The notes: generated from the sequence alone by a model not told the origin. A stretch of 64,000 nucleotides of DNA from Anaerolineaceae bacterium (GCA_016841445.1 JAENZD010000001.1:1240001-1304000), one strand, 5' to 3'. Counted from the first letter of the stretch, positions 7,915 to 17,471 are shown. A program made the numbers and translations.

Positions 7915-8717
7915 AAATCCGCTTATTGGGATTCCTTGTAAATATTTTTGTACTCTTCCTTGGGATGGCCAGCCTCCTGGCTCCTTTTATCTTCCCCTCG
8001 GCAAGAGGTGCAGTCGCTCAAACTTCAACCTTCCCCATTATGGTCGGTTTGATTGTCGTCCTTTGTGTGTTGATCATCTTATTCGAAGCGCAGTCAGCCA
8101 TCCTTGAGACAAAGATGATTGCACTCCTGGGGGTGTTGATCGCGATCAATGCTGGGATACGCTTTCTTGAAAATGCTATCCCAGGCCCAGCCGGTTTCAG
8201 CCCAACATTTTTCTTGATCATCCTGATCGGGTACTTCTTTGGCAGCAGAGTCGGCTTCTTATTTGGCGCACTAACGATGCTTGTATCTGGCTTGCTGACC
8301 GGTGGGGTTGGTCCCTGGCTGCCAGGGCAATTGATCACAGCAGGCTGGGTCGGTCAAAGCGCAGCTTTATTAGGATTGATCACCAGAAAGCTAAACTTGA
8401 AAAACAAGATCAGTGAAGTCGTCCTTCTGGCTGCGTTTGGTGCCTTGTGGGGATTTTTATACGGCTTGATCATGAACTTATGGTTTTGGCCTTTCCTGGC
8501 AGCGTCTTCTGATCAGATTTTTTCTCAATCCCTATCCGTCTTCGAAAATTTCCAGCGATACAGTGCTTATTATGTCGCGACCTCGCTGGTATGGGATCTG
8601 ACTCGCGCGATCGGCAACGTTTTAATGATCGTTTTTCTGGCAAATCCCGTAATAAAGGTTTTACATCGATTTCATCGACGTTTTTCCTTTACCAGGTTAA
8701 AGGCGGATGAAGCATGA
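7911..8717 (+). CDS. ECF transporter S component, probably for cobalamin
   Basis: 268 residues with six or more hydrophobic segments. The centre has the S-component style stretch 'FLIILIGYFFGSRVGF...GGVGPWLPGQL', with small glycine-rich turns between helices. S components bind the substrate in the membrane and dock onto EcfT. It overlaps the receptor-like gene and the EcfT gene by ATGA at both ends, and sits under the cobalamin riboswitch, so cobalamin or a corrinoid precursor is the likely substrate (context inference). An N-terminal hydrophobic pair precedes the typical S-component core. Confidence 0.8.
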   Translation: MKIRLLGFLVNIFVLFLGMASLLAPFIFPSARGAVAQTSTFPIMVGLIVVLCVLIILFEAQSAILETKMIALLGVLIAINAGIRFLENAIPGPAGFSPTFFLIILIGYFFGSRVGFLFGALTMLVSGLLTGGVGPWLPGQLITAGWVGQSAALLGLITRKLNLKNKISEVVLLAAFGALWGFLYGLIMNLWFWPFLAASSDQIFSQSLSVFENFQRYSAYYVATSLVWDLTRAIGNVLMIVFLANPVIKVLHRFHRRFSFTRLKADEA

Positions 8718-9739
8718 AGCATACCGCATCATGGATTTTATGGCTGGTACTTTCACTCACCCTGACCCTAACTACAAGGAATCCATTTTATTTAAGCTTC
8801 CAAATATTGAGTCTATTATTGCTGGGTGTTTATATAGCTAAACAGAAGCACCATGCTTTTTGGCTATCTCAAAACATCCGGTTCCTGCTCACAATGCTGG
8901 TGATATCGTCATTGGTCAATGCTTTATTTACACACACTGGATCAACCACCCTCATCAATCTTCCAGATCATTGGATACTTGTAGGTGGTAGCATCACGCT
9001 TGAAAGCCTGATTTACGGCCAGATCAATGGTTTGATCATTGGTGCCATTTTTGTGGCTTTCAATATCATCAATCTTGCGTTAAGTATCCGGCAGTTAACC
9101 CATCTCATTCCTGGAGCACTTCGTCCGATCGCAATGACGGTGACGATCACCCTGACTTTTTTGCCATCCATTCAGCAGCGTGCACAGGAGATCAAAGAAG
9201 CTCAGCTCATCCGCGGTAACCAGATGAAGAAGATCAGGGATTGGCTTCCCCTTCTGCTGCCGCTGCTCATCTCCAGCCTCGAAAATGCGATTAGTCTTTC
9301 CGAATCGATGACCAGCCGGGGTTTTGAAACACAATCGACGGGAAAAATCACAAGACTGACTCTGGTCAGCCTCATTCTTGCCACATTTATCATCTTTTCT
9401 GCCTGGGTTTTGAGTCTATTTGATTACCCCGGTTTCATAATCCTTCCTTTGTATGCAATTGGGGGTGGCCTGGTTGCAGTAACGTTTATTTCAGCGTCTC
9501 GGAAATTAAGAACGACACATTTCAAAAAAGAAACCTGGTCAAAGAAAGATGCCCTTTCATCCGGGATATTTATCACTACCATAATTGGCACGATCATCCT
9601 GCACCAATTGGGGATGCTCCCTACTTTTTATTATTCTCCTTATCCAGGCTTAAGCCTACCTGGATTATCTCTGTCAGGGTTCTTGGTCATCTCCGTTCTT
9701 CTATTTCCCATGCTGGTTGGAAAAAATGATTCAATTTAA
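8714..9739 (+). CDS. ECF transporter transmembrane component EcfT
   Basis: 341 residues, longer than the usual 250-270 because of extra hydrophobic segments at the C-terminus (about 235-335). The two coupling motifs are AQLIRG near residue 164 and MTSRGF near residue 200. These helices contact the ATPases at 9726. It overlaps its neighbours at both ends (ATGA with the S component, 14 bases with the ATPase gene), so all four products are made from one riboswitch-controlled message. Confidence 0.88.
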   Translation: MKHTASWILWLVLSLTLTLTTRNPFYLSFQILSLLLLGVYIAKQKHHAFWLSQNIRFLLTMLVISSLVNALFTHTGSTTLINLPDHWILVGGSITLESLIYGQINGLIIGAIFVAFNIINLALSIRQLTHLIPGALRPIAMTVTITLTFLPSIQQRAQEIKEAQLIRGNQMKKIRDWLPLLLPLLISSLENAISLSESMTSRGFETQSTGKITRLTLVSLILATFIIFSAWVLSLFDYPGFIILPLYAIGGGLVAVTFISASRKLRTTHFKKETWSKKDALSSGIFITTIIGTIILHQLGMLPTFYYSPYPGLSLPGLSLSGFLVISVLLFPMLVGKNDSI

Positions 9740-11321
9740 ACACTTTTCTTTTCGATACCCAAATCAAAACCAGGCGGTTTTGAACAACATTAATCTGGAA
9801 ATTACTCCCGCTTCATTGACCCTGGTCACCGGTTCATCGGGAAGCGGTAAATCTACTTTGCTTAAGTGTATAAACGGATTGGTACCTCATTTCTCTGGTG
9901 GTTCAATCTCTGGAGAAATCGAAGTATTTAATCATGATCCGATTGAAGAAGGTCCAAAAGGTCTGGTAAAAACGGTCTCTTATGTCTTTCAGGAACCGGA
10001 ATCTCAATTCGTCTATGATATTGTAGAAGATGAAATCGCATTCTCACTGGAAAATTTCGGTATTTCACGAGATGAGATGGTGAAAAGAATCGATCTCGTT
10101 TTGAATAAAATGGGTTTAAGCGATATAAAGGGGAAAAAGATCTCACACCTTTCAGGCGGTGAGAAGCAGAAAGTCGCCATTGCGAGTGCACTGGTCAATC
10201 AGCCTCGGGTACTGATCCTGGATGAACCCACATCCCAATTAGACCCATTTACTGCTGATGCATTGTTAAACTACATCATTTTCCTAAAATCAAAGATGGA
10301 CTTAACGGTATTGATTTCTGAGCATCGTCTAGAACGGCTCTTGCCTTATTCAGATGTGATTATCCATCTGACTCCTCAAGGTGAAATCATTTCTGGCCCA
10401 ACCCAATCTGTTTTACATGAAATGGAACAAGTTCCACCCATCATTAAGATTGCCCGTATGTTAAATGTTGATCCGTATCCCCTCACGCCTAAAGAATTTC
10501 CTAATTCTCATGAAATGGCTTATAACGAAAAATCAAAAGCGACATTTGACTTGATACCTTCCCTTCAAACGCCAGTCTTGGAATGTCGTAATGTTTCGAC
10601 GAGCATCAACGGGAAACCCATTCTAAAAAGAATAAACTTCAGACTTGCCAAAGGTGAGATACTAGTCGTTCATGGACCAAATGGATCCGGTAAGACAACG
10701 CTTTCCAGAACATTGGTAGGTCTTCAATCCTCAGAAGGGCAAATATTCCTGCATGGTCAGGATACAAAATTATTGGGAACAGAAGACATGGTCAAAGAAA
10801 TAGGTTATCTTCCCCAAAACCCTGGTGATCTGCTTTTCGCCGAAACAGTGTTGGATGAGATAAAAATAACCATGAATAACCATCAACTTAAATATCATGA
10901 AGCGGATTTGATCGAATTCCTGGCTCAGTTCGGCCTAAACGAAAAGCTAACAGAATACCCTCGTGATTTATCTGTTGGCGAACGACAAAGGACGGCGCTG
11001 GCAGCGATCACAGTCCACCGCCCTAACATTATCATCCTTGATGAACCAACCCGTGGGATGGACTATCAAAATAAATCCAGCTTATCCAAGATCTTAACGC
11101 TGTGGCGTGATGAAGGGCGATCAATTTGTTTGATCACACACGATGTTGAATTCGGAGCCATGCTTGCAGACAGGGTTTTATTGTTGGAAGAAGGTGAAAT
11201 TAGTTTCGATGGCCTCCCCAACATTGCCTATACGAAATTTCCTCGTTACAGGACGCAGACGTCTCTTATCTTTCCCAATCAGAATTGGATAACGCCTGGG
11301 GATATTTCACAAATCTCCTAA
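9726..11321 (+). CDS. ECF transporter double ATPase (EcfA1-EcfA2 fusion)
   Basis: About 531 residues with two complete ABC domains. Domain 1: Walker A GSSGSGKST near 36-44, signature LSGGE near 142, Walker B VLILDEPTSQLD. Domain 2: Walker A GPNGSGKTT near 317, signature LSVGE near 418, Walker B IIILDEPTRGMD. One chain thus supplies both ATPases of the ECF module. The ATG at 9726 is chosen over an in-frame TTG at 9717 because the domain begins directly after it. Last gene of the B12 operon; no terminator hairpin with a T-run is obvious after it. Confidence 0.9.
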   Translation: MIQFKHFSFRYPNQNQAVLNNINLEITPASLTLVTGSSGSGKSTLLKCINGLVPHFSGGSISGEIEVFNHDPIEEGPKGLVKTVSYVFQEPESQFVYDIVEDEIAFSLENFGISRDEMVKRIDLVLNKMGLSDIKGKKISHLSGGEKQKVAIASALVNQPRVLILDEPTSQLDPFTADALLNYIIFLKSKMDLTVLISEHRLERLLPYSDVIIHLTPQGEIISGPTQSVLHEMEQVPPIIKIARMLNVDPYPLTPKEFPNSHEMAYNEKSKATFDLIPSLQTPVLECRNVSTSINGKPILKRINFRLAKGEILVVHGPNGSGKTTLSRTLVGLQSSEGQIFLHGQDTKLLGTEDMVKEIGYLPQNPGDLLFAETVLDEIKITMNNHQLKYHEADLIEFLAQFGLNEKLTEYPRDLSVGERQRTALAAITVHRPNIIILDEPTRGMDYQNKSSLSKILTLWRDEGRSICLITHDVEFGAMLADRVLLLEEGEISFDGLPNIAYTKFPRYRTQTSLIFPNQNWITPGDISQIS

Positions 11322-11511
11322 CAGAAATCATCAAAGTTCATGATAAAATAATCCAGGTTTTCATAGAAAATCAGCAATTAATAAATATTGATATTACTCA
11401 TAACGATTTATTACATCTTTCACTATCTGTAGGAGAAGGGTGTGAGTATAAATAGGATGCGTCATAGGGACGAATAGTCCTATATTTATTAAAATTCTGA
11501 TTTAGAAAAGT

Positions 11512-11539
11512 TTGTTAACCATCGTCTTATCATTAAAAT
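11512..11539 (+). promoter_or_regulatory. Candidate promoter of the AOR-Hdr-Mvh operon
   Basis: TTGTTA (11512-11517), a 16-base spacer and TAAAAT (11534-11539), 44 bases before the ATG with a strong AAGGAGAG ribosome-binding site. The 262-base gap also holds a weak bulged hairpin (ATAGGGAC 11464-11471 with GTCCTAT 11477-11483) that could be an operator or a poor terminator of the preceding operon. Nothing else is evident in the gap. Confidence 0.4.
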
Positions 11540-11583
11540 ATTTCGATATTTTGCCCTAAGATCAAAATAAGGAGAGATGTCCA

Positions 11584-13470
11584 ATGTACGGATACAGCGG
11601 AAAAATACTTCACATCGACCTTAAAGACCGCAAACATTGGGTCGAGGAAAAACCCGAATCATGGTACAAGACCTATATTGGCGGTGTCTCAATGGCAACC
11701 CGTCTTTGCTGGGAAAACATCGAGGCTGGATGTGATCCTTACGACCTGGGAAACCCCGTGTGCTTTGCCAATGGGATTTTTGCGGGTACACCTGTACCCG
11801 TAGGTGGTAAGTATGGATTAGCTTCAAAATCACCTCTAACGGGTTTCATCGGGGACAGCCTTTCTGGAAGCTGGTTTTCCATTGCCATGAAACGAGCCCT
11901 ATGGGATGGGATTGTCATTCATAACAGCAGCGAAAACTGGATTTTCCTGTTCATTGACGACGATCGAGTCGAATTTCTGCCTGCTGAAAAGCTGCTCGGG
12001 CTTGGCACCTATGAAACAGAAGAAGCCATCCGAGATATGTTTGGTGATGACCAGGTCCGTTCTGCAACCATCGGCCCATCAGGTGAAAATATGGTTCGCT
12101 TTGCCAATGTCACCAATGATGGACGACAGGCCGGCCGTACAGGGCACGGTGCAGTTTGGGCAAGCAAAAAGCTCAAAGCTGTCTCAATTCGTGGAACCAA
12201 TGGTATAACCGTTGCTGATCCAGCAACCTTGCTGCAAATGTCCTTTGACATTACAGATGCTGCACAAGGCCCCCACACAGCAAAATATCGAATCTATGGC
12301 ACTTCAACAAATGTACTTAATGCAAATAAAGAAGGTTTCTTACCTACTCGAAATTTCCAGGAAGGCACATTTGAATTTGCAGAGTTAGTGAGCGGTGAAT
12401 ACCTTGACGAACATCACAAAGTCAAAGTTATTGCTTGCGCTCAATGCCCGATCGCTTGTGAACAAATGTCAATGGTCAAAAAAGGACCCTTTGCTGGTTC
12501 TATGACAGGTATTGAATACGAATGCTTACAAGCAGTCAGTTCAAACTGTGGTATTGGAGATATGACGGCAGCTATTAGAATGGTGGATATTTCAGATAGC
12601 AGCGGAATGGACACCATGAGCATGGGTGTCTCAATTTCCTATGCAATGGAATGTTTTGAACGTGGGGTCCTTACTAAGGAAGATTTTAAATGCAAAAAAT
12701 ACCCAGATGGTTTTGAACCATTTTTTGGCAACGGAGAAGCCGGCGTTACATTGGCTGAAATGATCCGCGATAAGGAGGGAATTGGTGAATTACTGGCTGA
12801 AGGTACAAGAATAGCAGCTAAAACAATTGATGAAGAACGGAATGCCGAATCCTGGAAATGGGCAATGAATATCAAAGGGCTGGAATGCCCCGGATATGAC
12901 GCCAGATCTTTGAAGACATTTGCTATGGGTCTCGCTGTTGGCACCCGAGGTGGTTGTCATAACCGATCATCTGCCTACGATGCGGACATCAAAGGTGAAA
13001 CAAACCGTTTCACTGTTGATGAGACACGTGGCGTCGTAGCGGCACGTTCAGAAGAATATGCTGCTGTTTATGATACGCTTCCAATGTGTAAATTTATCCG
13101 CCGCTGCTTCACCGGCAAAGCTGATCGAGCAGGTGCCTGGCCAACCATTTTCAAACTCATAAACGCAACAACCGGATGGAATTTTGATTATGACGATGTC
13201 GAGCTGATTGGTATCCGTGCTCACACGATTAAGAAAGCATTCAATATCAGAGAGGGATGGTCACAGGAAGACGACGACATTCCTTATCGCTGGAAACATG
13301 ATCCAATGACACGTGGGCCAGGGGCTGGTCATGTTGTGACTGATGAAGAGTTAGCTTACATGAAACAGCTTTATTACAAAGCTAAGGGCTGGACCGAAGA
13401 GGGTCTAATTCCTAAAAAAGTGCTTATTGACCTCGGTATGGATGATGTCGCCGAAGAAATTGGCGTATAA
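11584..13470 (+). CDS. Tungsten-type aldehyde:ferredoxin oxidoreductase family enzyme (AOR/BamB-like)
   Basis: 628 residues, normal for the family. The N-terminal domain begins 'YGYSGKILHIDL', followed by the bis-pterin-binding 'GIFAGTPVPVGGKYGLASKSPLTG'-type segment. [4Fe-4S] ligands are C285, C288 and C292 (CAQCPIAC), with the fourth probably C502 or C508. The family oxidises aldehydes to acids with ferredoxin as acceptor; the related BamB reduces the ring of benzoyl-CoA. I cannot decide between these from motifs alone, so the substrate is open. The gene after it is a four-cluster ferredoxin, then HdrA, HdrC and hydrogenase genes, so its electrons probably enter a larger complex rather than free ferredoxin. 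Confidence 0.9.
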   Translation: MYGYSGKILHIDLKDRKHWVEEKPESWYKTYIGGVSMATRLCWENIEAGCDPYDLGNPVCFANGIFAGTPVPVGGKYGLASKSPLTGFIGDSLSGSWFSIAMKRALWDGIVIHNSSENWIFLFIDDDRVEFLPAEKLLGLGTYETEEAIRDMFGDDQVRSATIGPSGENMVRFANVTNDGRQAGRTGHGAVWASKKLKAVSIRGTNGITVADPATLLQMSFDITDAAQGPHTAKYRIYGTSTNVLNANKEGFLPTRNFQEGTFEFAELVSGEYLDEHHKVKVIACAQCPIACEQMSMVKKGPFAGSMTGIEYECLQAVSSNCGIGDMTAAIRMVDISDSSGMDTMSMGVSISYAMECFERGVLTKEDFKCKKYPDGFEPFFGNGEAGVTLAEMIRDKEGIGELLAEGTRIAAKTIDEERNAESWKWAMNIKGLECPGYDARSLKTFAMGLAVGTRGGCHNRSSAYDADIKGETNRFTVDETRGVVAARSEEYAAVYDTLPMCKFIRRCFTGKADRAGAWPTIFKLINATTGWNFDYDDVELIGIRAHTIKKAFNIREGWSQEDDDIPYRWKHDPMTRGPGAGHVVTDEELAYMKQLYYKAKGWTEEGLIPKKVLIDLGMDDVAEEIGV

Positions 13471-13480
13471 GGAGATATAA

Positions 13481-13993
13481 ATGGTTGCTTCAACGTCAAA
13501 ATTTAAATATATCGTTTGCGATCCGGAATTGTGCATTGGCTGCCAGCTATGCGAATATATCTGTTCGTACACAAAAACAGGAGAATTTAACTCCTATCGC
13601 AGTCGAATTCGCACCGTACGTGTGGATGAGGTCCTGATCACGGCAGTAGCCTGCCGGACTTGTGAAAACGCCCCATGTGTCGCAGCCTGCACACGTGATG
13701 CGCTCACGCAGGATCCGGAATCAGGAATCATCCGCATTGACCCAAAGAAGTGTGATGGATGCGCCTGGTGCATTGAAGCCTGTGATTTTGGTGCAATTTC
13801 CATTAATCATGCGACAAAGTTAGCAGAATTTTGCAACCAATGTGAGGACGTCGAAGATGGACCTCAATGTGTTAAGATCTGCCCCAAGGATGCCCTGGAA
13901 TACACTACGCCAGACCAACGAGCTCAACGAACACGCCATAAACTTGTCAAAGACAGCCTTGAATTCCCTCAAAAAGCAAAGGAACCTAGATGA
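13481..13993 (+). CDS. Four-cluster [4Fe-4S] ferredoxin subunit (BamC/HycB type)
   Basis: 170 residues with about sixteen cluster cysteines: CIGCQLCEYIC near residue 18, CRTCENAPCVAAC near 64, CDGCAWCIEAC near 91 and CNQCEDVEDGPQCVKIC near 117. This is the electron-transfer subunit layout found with AOR-family and Mo-enzyme partners, and the same size and place as BamC next to BamB. It would pass electrons between the tungsten enzyme and HdrA. GGAGAT precedes the ATG by 6 bases; the stop overlaps the hdrA start (ATGA). Confidence 0.87.
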   Translation: MVASTSKFKYIVCDPELCIGCQLCEYICSYTKTGEFNSYRSRIRTVRVDEVLITAVACRTCENAPCVAACTRDALTQDPESGIIRIDPKKCDGCAWCIEACDFGAISINHATKLAEFCNQCEDVEDGPQCVKICPKDALEYTTPDQRAQRTRHKLVKDSLEFPQKAKEPR

Positions 13994-16515
13994 GCGATCT
14001 GATCAACGGACCCAACGATGAAGAACTTCGGGTTGGCGTTTATATCTGCCACTGCGGAAGCAATATTGGCGGCGTAATCGATCCCAAAGAAGTTGTTGAA
14101 TTTGCTGAAGGTTTACCGGATGTTGTTCGAGCCACCGATACATTATATGCTTGTGCAGATTCAGGCCAGCGATTAATCAAAGAAGACATTAAAAAATACA
14201 ACTTGAACCGTGTGGTGGTATCCGCCTGCTCAGTCCGTATGCACGAACCCACGTTCCGGGCGGCTGTTTCTGAAGCCGGATTAAATCCTTTCCTGATGGA
14301 AATGGCAAATATCCGTGAGCAGTGCACATGGGCACACGGCCACGACCGTGAAGGTGCACTGGAGAAAGCAAAAGATCTGACAGCTGCTGCTGTTGCTAAG
14401 ACCCGCTTTATGACCGAATTGGATATGATCGAAGTTCCGGTTACGCAAAAAGCGATGGTCATTGGCGGCGGTGTTGCAGGTATCAGCGCTTCGCTTGACC
14501 TGGCAGAACAGGGCATTGAAACCATTCTTGTAGAAAAGGAACCGACAATCGGTGGGGTGATGGCACAGCTCAACAAGACCTTCCCCACCATGGACTGTAG
14601 TATATGAATACTCGCACCAAAAATGGTTGACGCGGCGCGTCAGCCCCGAGTTGATGTAAGAGCTTTTACTGAAGTTGAAAAAGTTGAAGGTTTCGTCGGA
14701 AATTTCAAGGTTACACTGCGTGAGAAAGCAAAATATGTCATAGCGGATCGCTGCAATGGCTGTGGCGATTGTGCACGTGCCTGCCCGATTGAGGTTCCAA
14801 ATTATTTCGAGATGAACATAGCCCCCCGAAAAGCGGCTTATGTTCCAATGAGCCAGTCGGTTCCACTGATCTACTCTATTGATCTGGAAAACTGCATCCA
14901 CTGCTATAAGTGCGTTGAAGCATGCGGTGCCCTTGAGGCGATTGACTTCAGCCAGGAAGATAAGATTGTCGAGGAAGATATTGGGGCAATCATTGTTGCA
15001 ACAGGCTTTGGTCATTTTGATCCCAGCGTCATGGTTGAATACGGTTATGGACGTTTCCCAAATGTGATCACCTCGATGGAAATGGAACGTCTGAACAACT
15101 CCGCTGGACCGACCGCTGGAAACCTGATCCGCCCCAGTGATAACCAAAACCCCCAGAAATTAGCGTTCATCAACTGTGTCGGGTCACGGGACAAACGCTA
15201 CAACCCATCCTGTTCAAATTTCTGCTGCATGTACTCAATAAAAAATGCAGTTTTACTGAAACAAATGAACCCGGATGTTGATATCACGATTTATTACATG
15301 GATATCCGTACGCCTTCAAAAGGCTACGAAGAATTTTATGATCGCGCCCGAGAAATGGGTATTCATTTCAGCCAGGGGCGTCCCAGCTTGATCACAGAAG
15401 ACCCACAGTCACATAATTTATTTGTCCATGCTGAAGATGTTGGCTTGGGCCAGAACACCATCAAAGAATATGATATGGTCATGCTCAACCAGGCTGCCAT
15501 ACCGCAGCCGGACCAGGACCATATGAGTTCCGTTCTGAACGTAGCCCAAAGTCCAGGCGGCTGGTTTATGGAATATCATCCCAAGCTGCGTCCGATGGAC
15601 AGCCCTACGGATGGCATTTTCTTCGCCGGCGCTTGCCAGGGGCCAAAAGATATTCCCAGCAGTGTCGCACAGGGTTCAGCAGCCGCTGCTCGGGCCAGCC
15701 GGATTCTACATTCCGAGCAATGGGAAATCGAACCGACCGTCGCGGTGGTTTGGCCAGAACGTTGTTCAGCAACGACCAGAGGTCAAGCCTGTGGTATTTG
15801 TGCTAAAGCCTGCCCGTATGGTGCAATCTCGATAACAAGCCCAGAATTCCCGGCTGAGGTCATCACGGCTAAATGTCATGGGTGTGGTGCCTGTGTTGCG
15901 GAATGTCCTGAAGACGCCATCACCCAACTCCATTACACCGATGCCCAGGTTCTGGCACAGATGCGAGCCCTGCTTGCTGATAAACCTGAAGAAAAAATCC
16001 TCGCCTTCCGCTGCCATTGGTGTTCTTACGGCGGTGCAGACCTGGCAGGAACCAGCCATTTTGAATACACTGCGAACGAGCGTGGCCTGCGTGTGATGTG
16101 CTCCGCTCGTATGGATACAGACTTTATCTATGAGGCGTACCGCCTTGGCGCAGGTGCTGTCCTTTACTCAGGCTGCCATCCGCAAGACTGCCACTATATC
16201 ACCGGTCAATTGATCGGCGCAAAACGCGCTGAACGTCTTCAAAAGATGTTTCACCGCATGGAAATGACCGATGGTCGTTTCAGGGTTGAATGGATCAGTG
16301 CAGCCGAAGGTGACAAGTATGCAAGAGTCTTGAATGAGATGCAAATTGTGCTTGATAATATGCCTCAGGATGCGCTTAAAGCTGAAATCGAAAAACTCAA
16401 ACCCGAAATGAGCAAACGGCTTAAGAAATTCCCAAATGTCCCCGGTGTTCAAGAAGCCATGGATTACTCAGACACGCTCGCACAAGCGATCACTGACCAA
16501 AAGGAGACCGCATGA
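13990..16515 (+). CDS. hdrA: HdrA-MvhD fusion, probable selenoprotein (UGA at 14605-14607 read as Sec206)
   Basis: Flavoprotein core of heterodisulfide-reductase-type complexes, where FAD splits electron pairs. An in-frame TGA interrupts the reading frame at codon 206, inside the motif C-S-I-(TGA)-I-L-A-P-K-M. Ordinary HdrA has cysteine there (CxxC-I-L-x-P-x-M), and homology runs straight on in the same frame. A SECIS-like hairpin lies 17 bases after the TGA. Read through, it has 841 residues: HdrA N-domain 1-150, FAD-binding GGGVAG near 158, inserted ferredoxins CNGCGDCARAC (255) and CIHCYKC (302), C-terminal ferredoxins CGICAKAC (601) and CHGCGAC (629), and an MvhD domain from about 665 (CHWCSYGGADLAG). 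Sec-HdrA is known in Methanococcales and some anaerobic bacteria. A sequencing error or real truncation is the alternative. ATGA overlaps at both ends. Confidence 0.88.
14605..14645 (+). promoter_or_regulatory. Candidate bacterial SECIS element following the UGA codon
   Basis: After TGA (14605-14607), GGTTGACGC (14625-14633) pairs fully with GCGTCAGCC (14637-14645), with one G-U pair, leaving a GGC loop at 14634-14636. The loop starts 26 bases after the UGA and begins with G. This fits the bacterial SECIS rule of a stem with a G at the loop start about 16-37 bases downstream. The stem lies in coding sequence and would recruit SelB. No sel genes are in the window. Confidence 0.7.
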
Positions 16516-17471
16516 GCCATCCTTCGATGATTAAAACCTTCGCTGATGAAGTCAAAACCATTCCTGGTGGTGAACATCTGGAAAAATGCTACGCTTGCGG
16601 TACATGTGTCAGCAAATGCATGATCCAGCAGAAAGTTGACCCTGATTATAACCCACGCCGCCTACTGCGGTTGGTGATGGAGGGCATGAATGAGGAGGCT
16701 TTTTCAAGCCCCACAACCTGGATGTGTTCAGAATGCGATCTGTGCTATGAAGCATGCCCGCAAGAAATTCACATCTCCCAGGTAATCGCCGCCGTCAAAC
16801 AACTTGCTGTGGATGCTGGCTATACCTCTCCTCTGACTCCCGTTTCAGTTGATGAAGATCTCTGTTCCGGCTGCGGGATTTGTGCGATGGTCTGTCCCTA
16901 TGAAGCACCATCGCTCTACGAGAAAGAAGTTGATGGTAAACTTGACCGCTTCTCTACAGTAGATGCAAACCGGTGTATGGGCTGCGGCACCTGTGTGGCA
17001 GCCTGCCCATTAGGCGCAATCGGACGGGAAGGCGTCAGCAACGCGGAAATTACAGTTCAGCTGCAATATCCAAAAACCGAACCACCTGATTTGGTCACAT
17101 TTATCTGTGATTGGTCATTGAGGGTTGATGAAGACCTTGATATCTTAGAAAGTTATCCGGATGATCAGGTTAAAGTTGTCCACATTCCCTGCACCGGAAG
17201 AATTGACCCCCAGCATGCGCTGATGGCGCTTAAATCCGGTGTCAAAGGCGTCCTTGTTTGCGGATGTAAACCAGGAGAGTGTCATTTCAAACGGGGAACG
17301 TATGTTGCAAACTGCAAGATGAGCTTGTTAGGAACCATGTTCGGACAGGTGGATCTTCCGCAGAAACAAATCCGGTTCATCCAAATTGGAACCCAGGACA
17401 GAGGGCGAATCCGTAATGAAATTGATGCGATGTTGGACACAATTAGCGTCGTAGAGGAGGCGATATCTTGA
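16512..17471 (+). CDS. HdrC-ferredoxin-MvhD fusion protein
   Basis: 319 residues. An HdrC-like N-terminal part carries two [4Fe-4S] motifs, CYACGTCVSKC near residue 26 and CSECDLCYEAC near 72. A ferredoxin insert adds CSGCGICAMVC near 118 and CMGCGTCVAAC near 156. The C-terminal third (about 195-300) resembles MvhD, with 'IPCTGRIDP', 'VCGCKPGECHF' and a preceding 'ICDWS'. It would link the hydrogenase to HdrA. This is the second MvhD-type domain in the operon; HdrB, the usual partner of HdrC, is not encoded. Start and stop overlap neighbours (ATGA, then TTGA). Confidence 0.85.
   Translation: MSHPSMIKTFADEVKTIPGGEHLEKCYACGTCVSKCMIQQKVDPDYNPRRLLRLVMEGMNEEAFSSPTTWMCSECDLCYEACPQEIHISQVIAAVKQLAVDAGYTSPLTPVSVDEDLCSGCGICAMVCPYEAPSLYEKEVDGKLDRFSTVDANRCMGCGTCVAACPLGAIGREGVSNAEITVQLQYPKTEPPDLVTFICDWSLRVDEDLDILESYPDDQVKVVHIPCTGRIDPQHALMALKSGVKGVLVCGCKPGECHFKRGTYVANCKMSLLGTMFGQVDLPQKQIRFIQIGTQDRGRIRNEIDAMLDTISVVEEAIS

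Noticed and set aside
14281-15147. 288-residue open frame on the minus strand within hdrA
   Set aside because: Composition is unlike a real protein, no ribosome-binding site, and it lies antisense to a strongly conserved gene.
14623-16515. Separate gene starting at the ATG at 14623 downstream of a truncated HdrA
   Set aside because: Same frame as the upstream part, no ribosome-binding site, and the family motif spans the TGA. Better explained as one Sec-containing protein.
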